A stretch of 64,000 bases of DNA from CAYRUZ01 sp964427895. GTDB lineage: Bacteria; Patescibacteriota; Gracilibacteria; Peribacterales; Peribacteraceae. Numbering within the stretch: the stretch's first letter is position 1; each line of letters begins with the position of its first letter. Location of the stretch: NCBI GenBank assembly GCA_964427895.1, contig CAYRUZ010000001.1, positions 62,001 through 126,000 of the forward strand, given 5' to 3'. Shown one piece after another: positions 61,241-64,000 of the stretch. The position numbers were made by a program, and so were the translations under genes. Below the pieces are notes generated by a model that was not told where the DNA came from, searched no databases, and worked only from the letters and a program-made list of their open reading frames with translations.

Positions 61241-62491
61241 ATGTCTTCACACCCCTCCGCCAAGCGCAGTCCGTTGCCCATCGTCCTGTTCACGATCTTC
61301 ATCGATCTCTTGGGCATCGGAATCCTCATCCCGGTTATCCCGCAATTGCTGGCAAATCCGCAATCAAGCGAGTACCTGCTGCCAGCCGGCGTGTCGCTGC
61401 AACAGGGATACGTGCTGCTCGGACTGCTCACCGCGATTTACCCGCTGATGATGTTCTTGGCGGCGCCCATCCTCGGACAGATTTCCGATCACAAGGGACG
61501 CAGGCCCATCCTCGCGATTTCCCTTACGGGAACCGCCGTCTCCTACGCCTTGTTCGCGTTGGCCATCAGCATGCGCAACATCCCTCTCTTGTTCCTCAGC
61601 CGTGCCCTCGACGGCATCACCGGAGGGAATATTTCCGTTGCTCAGGCCGCAGTCGCGGATTCCTCGACGCCGGAGAACCGCAGCAAGGCGTTCGGCCTCA
61701 TCGGAGCGGCATTCGGTCTCGGCTTCATCATCGGGCCGTTCCTTGGGGGAAAGCTGGCTGACCCCAGCGTGCTGCCCTTCTTCAGCGCATCAACGCCGTT
61801 CTGGTTTGCAGCCCTTCTGAGCGGACTCAACGCCTTGTCCGTTCTGTTCCTGTTGCCCGAGACGAACATGCACCGCGCGACCGGTGCGCTGACGTGGACG
61901 AAGTCCGTGCGCGATATCGTCAAAGCATTCAGTTTGCCGCAGCTGCGCTCCATGTTCTTGGTCGGTTTCCTCTTTAACGGGGGATTCACCTTCTTCACCA
62001 CATTCTTCGGCGTCTACCTCATCGAGCGCTTCGGGTACACGCAAGGCAACATCGGGGATTTCTTCGCGTACGTCGGAATCTGGATCGCTTTCACGCAGGG
62101 ATTCGTCACGCGCCGTGCCGCGTCGCGCTTCACGGAACTGCAAGTGCTGCGCGTCGGTTTCATCGCCACGGGCTTTGCTTTGATTTTCTACATGCTTCCG
62201 ACGCAGTCGTATTGGCTGTATCTCGTCACGCCGATCTTCGCCATCGCCAACGGTCTCACCCAGGCGAATTTCATGGGCATGCTCAGTCGCTCGGCGAGCG
62301 CGAACACGCAGGGCGAAATCCTCGGCATCAACGCGTCCGTCTCCGCGCTCGCGCAGAGCATCCCGCCGGTTCTTTCGGGCTTCATCGCCGCCGGAACCGC
62401 CGCGACCGTGCCGTCGTACATCGCGGCCGCAGTCATTATCATTGCGGGCATCATCTTTATTGCTACGCACAGAAATAGGGTGATTCAATAA
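61241..62491 (+). CDS. MFS transporter, TetA/DHA1-like
   Basis: A 416-aa 12-helix transporter. FIDLLGIGILIPVIPQLL opens helix 1, GQISDHKGRRPIL is motif A, SRALDGITGGNISVAQAA and GLIGAAFGLGFIIGPFLGG (motif C) follow. This fits the tetracycline-class drug:H+ antiporters. The substrate is unknown. The ATG at 61241 begins the protein; an upstream in-frame start would add 14 residues with no hydrophobic content. Confidence 0.92.
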   Translation: MSSHPSAKRSPLPIVLFTIFIDLLGIGILIPVIPQLLANPQSSEYLLPAGVSLQQGYVLLGLLTAIYPLMMFLAAPILGQISDHKGRRPILAISLTGTAVSYALFALAISMRNIPLLFLSRALDGITGGNISVAQAAVADSSTPENRSKAFGLIGAAFGLGFIIGPFLGGKLADPSVLPFFSASTPFWFAALLSGLNALSVLFLLPETNMHRATGALTWTKSVRDIVKAFSLPQLRSMFLVGFLFNGGFTFFTTFFGVYLIERFGYTQGNIGDFFAYVGIWIAFTQGFVTRRAASRFTELQVLRVGFIATGFALIFYMLPTQSYWLYLVTPIFAIANGLTQANFMGMLSRSASANTQGEILGINASVSALAQSIPPVLSGFIAAGTAATVPSYIAAAVIIIAGIIFIATHRNRVIQ

Positions 62492-62527
62492 TAAATTTAG
62501 CCCTTATAGAAGAGCAAAAATGATAAT

Positions 62528-62656
62528 TTGACTGATTTATAATAATAATCTTTAATATTCATTGTTGCTCGATGATCTTTCGCACTATTGCAGGAGGACA
62601 GAGCGGTCGCGGAGATGTCTCCGCGGTCAACATGTGTGACGTTTTTTTTTGGAGGA
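62528..62656 (+). promoter_or_regulatory. promoter and attenuator-like leader of the oxidoreductase gene
   Basis: TTGACT (62528-62533), 17 nt, TTTAAT (62551-62556) predict a start near 62563. The roughly 100-nt leader has a perfect 8-bp hairpin (CGCGGAGA/TCTCCGCG, 62608-62625), a weaker one (GTCA...TGAC, about 62626-62640) and a run of nine T (62642-62650) directly before GGAGGA (62651-62656), 6 nt ahead of the ATG. Confidence 0.55.
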
Positions 62657-62662
62657 TGAAGA

Positions 62663-63757
62663 ATGTTATCCGAATCTGTACGTTCGCGATTAACCGATGC
62701 GGTCGTTGTTGGTGCTGGAACCATGGGGAAGTACTACGTGAAAAACCTGCTTGCCCTTGGCTATGACCCCAGAAACATCAGCATTACCGATGTGCGTACC
62801 GATGCCATCGCAGAATGCGTTCGGCAATATCCGGGAATTGTCGTTCTCTCGACACTCGAAGCCGCAACGGACAAGGCGCGCGGAACAGGCGTGTTATTCA
62901 ATTGCACCAATACCTCGCAGCATGCGCACGTCCTCGACGTCGCCATGAACCGCGGGTGCAAGGTCCTGTTCAGTGAAAAGCCCCTCGTACTGGAAAGGGA
63001 TTTGTGTAGGCTCAACGAGAGATTCGACGGTTGCGTCGGGTGCGGCTATCTCATCAATTTTTCGAAGGCCGTCGATGCATTGCTGAAATACATCGCCGAC
63101 GAAGGATTGCGCATCGCCGAATTCGTCTCGCAGTGGGGCAAGAACCGCACCGTGGAAAAGCCTCGTGCGACCGTTGGATCGCTGGAAGACGAAGCGACGC
63201 ACCCTTTGGCGCTGGCACTGCGTCTGTACGGGTCTCCGTCTCCGACGTCCATTTGTGTGCGTGGCACAATGTCGCGCATTCCGTTTGTTAAGGACGCAGC
63301 ACAGCGGCTGGCAAGTACCGGTGACCCCGAATACGATCTTGATCCGATTTCAACGGCAAACGTATGGATGCGGTTGGATGGTCTGCACCAGCACTTCGAT
63401 GCGTTCGTCACCAGCAGCTACGTGCATGACCAGAACGTGCGCAGCGTCTGGGTGAAATTGGCCGACGCAAGCTGCAGTTTGCATTCATGCGCGAGACTGG
63501 ACTTCGATGTGTATGGGAAAAGCGATGTTCTCACCATCACTCGGTACCATCGGAAGGAAGATCCCGCGTCGTGGACGTTCCCCTCCGGCGATAAGCTACT
63601 CGATCAAATTGGCGCGTTCCTCAATCACGCCGCCAGCTTGCCCTCGCTGCAACGGCTGGACCCGCGCACGGTTCTGCTGCCAGACGCCATCCGGATGGTG
63701 CGCATCAGCGCCGCGGCGCTGAATGACGACTGCACGCATGCCGGAGTGGCACTCTAG
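62663..63757 (+). CDS. Gfo/Idh/MocA family oxidoreductase
   Basis: A 364-aa NAD(P)-dependent enzyme. The Rossmann fold opens with VVVGAGTMGKYYVKNLLALG (GAGTMG 17-22), with SEKPL (104-108) as the family EKP motif carrying the catalytic Lys. C-terminal sheet residues follow (SWGK-like FVSQWGKNRTVEKPRATVG). The substrate is probably a sugar or inositol derivative for surface glycan synthesis, but this is inference. It has the strongest ribosome site in the window (GGAGGA) and a structured leader. Confidence 0.88.
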   Translation: MLSESVRSRLTDAVVVGAGTMGKYYVKNLLALGYDPRNISITDVRTDAIAECVRQYPGIVVLSTLEAATDKARGTGVLFNCTNTSQHAHVLDVAMNRGCKVLFSEKPLVLERDLCRLNERFDGCVGCGYLINFSKAVDALLKYIADEGLRIAEFVSQWGKNRTVEKPRATVGSLEDEATHPLALALRLYGSPSPTSICVRGTMSRIPFVKDAAQRLASTGDPEYDLDPISTANVWMRLDGLHQHFDAFVTSSYVHDQNVRSVWVKLADASCSLHSCARLDFDVYGKSDVLTITRYHRKEDPASWTFPSGDKLLDQIGAFLNHAASLPSLQRLDPRTVLLPDAIRMVRISAAALNDDCTHAGVAL

Positions 63758-63779
63758 AGAAGCATCGAGCAACGACGAT

Positions 63780-63799
63780 CGCAGGCCTCACCGCCTGCG
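63780..63799. terminator. bidirectional hairpin between convergent genes
   Basis: CGCAGGC and GCCTGCG pair perfectly across a 6-nt loop, 23 nt after the oxidoreductase stop and 20 nt from the stop of the minus-strand gene. The T-rich tail is weak on the plus strand (GTCTTCC). Confidence 0.5.
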
Positions 63800-63818
63800 G
63801 TCTTCCGTGCGTTGGTTT

Positions 63819-64000
63819 CTACAGGCGCGAGTTCGTGGCGATTCCCTGTTGCAGGAATTTTGAGAGAGGCACGCCGCGGATGGTCGGCTCTTTCTGGGTG
63901 ATTTGCGTCACCGTCGATTCCGCGCGCTGCGAACCGACCGGGCGCTGATTCACCTGCTGCACGATCTTCACTGCGTCTGCGCGGTGATCCTGCAGGCTGA
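63819..64000 (-). CDS. C-terminal end of an unknown protein (partial)
   Basis: The frame is open from the window edge to a TAG at 63819-63821. Its last 60 residues include DHRADAVKIVQQVNQRPVGS and PTIRGVPLSKFLQQGIATN. No domain can be named from so short a piece. Convergent with the oxidoreductase gene. Confidence 0.6.
   Translation of the reverse strand, partial: SLQDHRADAVKIVQQVNQRPVGSQRAESTVTQITQKEPTIRGVPLSKFLQQGIATNSRL

Noticed and set aside
1..64000. Alternative genetic code (TGA as glycine)
   Set aside because: Many conserved genes end at TGA at the expected place (atpG, copA, ABC permease and binding protein), so the standard code is used.

Overview
The window is about 64 kb of a GC-rich genome, roughly 57-60% G+C by eye, in two places interrupted by 100-N assembly gaps. 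It most resembles a Patescibacteria (CPR) genome of the Peregrinibacteria/Peribacteria type. The evidence is a set of small secreted proteins with poly-serine linkers, S-layer-homology proteins with cysteine-rich tails, a short alanyl-tRNA synthetase, very compact gene packing, and many start codons that sit exactly where transcription should begin. TGA is used as an ordinary stop throughout, so the Gracilibacteria/SR1 code does not apply. The lineage is inferred from these traits, not from a marker-gene tree.

Layout. 1-1.1 kb: end of an F-type ATP synthase operon (atpA tail, atpG). 1.1-12.3 kb: envelope lipoproteins, an FMN reductase, a frameshifted DegT-type aminotransferase, a polar amino-acid ABC importer divergent from a TrmB-like regulator, small VOC/DUF proteins and a large S-layer protein with Ig and EGF-like modules. 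12.3-18.3 kb: a five-gene copper operon (secreted peptide, HMA-SafE-cupredoxin fusion, CopZ-like chaperone, CopA ATPase, multicopper oxidase). 18.3-25.7 kb: a drug-efflux MFS protein, a cysteine-desulfurase-like enzyme, unknown genes, a formaldehyde-activating enzyme (Fae) homologue, a putative zincin and tRNA-Asn. 25.8-38 kb: an HTTM/DCC protein with partner, a TRM11-like methylase, membrane glycosyltransferase-like proteins, alaS divergent from mprF, an RsbW-like kinase and a sensor histidine kinase with an EF-hand motif.

38.2-46.8 kb: tmRNA (ssrA), whose 3' end is followed by an 8.1-kb composite island. The tmRNA end, or sequences resembling it, recurs at 41.9 and 46.77 kb, and a 166-bp repeat flanks the first unit. 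The first unit carries one gene: a DEAD/DEAH helicase whose C-terminus is an array of at least six 76-residue repeats, nearly identical except for a short hypervariable patch. The second unit carries a nuclease-helicase (DUF2075) coupled to a MazG-like NTP pyrophosphatase, a broken excisionase-like gene, a membrane protein and a secreted cysteine-rich protein. This looks like a mobile, probably defensive island and is the best candidate for an undescribed system.

46.8-64 kb: host-like genes resume with small regulators, a glycosyltransferase, serine-rich and S-layer proteins, a methyltransferase, a candidate small RNA with its own promoter and terminator, DoxX proteins and trhO, a Gmad2 lipoprotein, a TetA-like MFS protein and a Gfo/Idh/MocA oxidoreductase behind an attenuator-like leader. 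Across the window several promoters share the geometry TTGAnn, 16 nt, -10 box, 6 nt, ATG, which predicts leaderless mRNAs.
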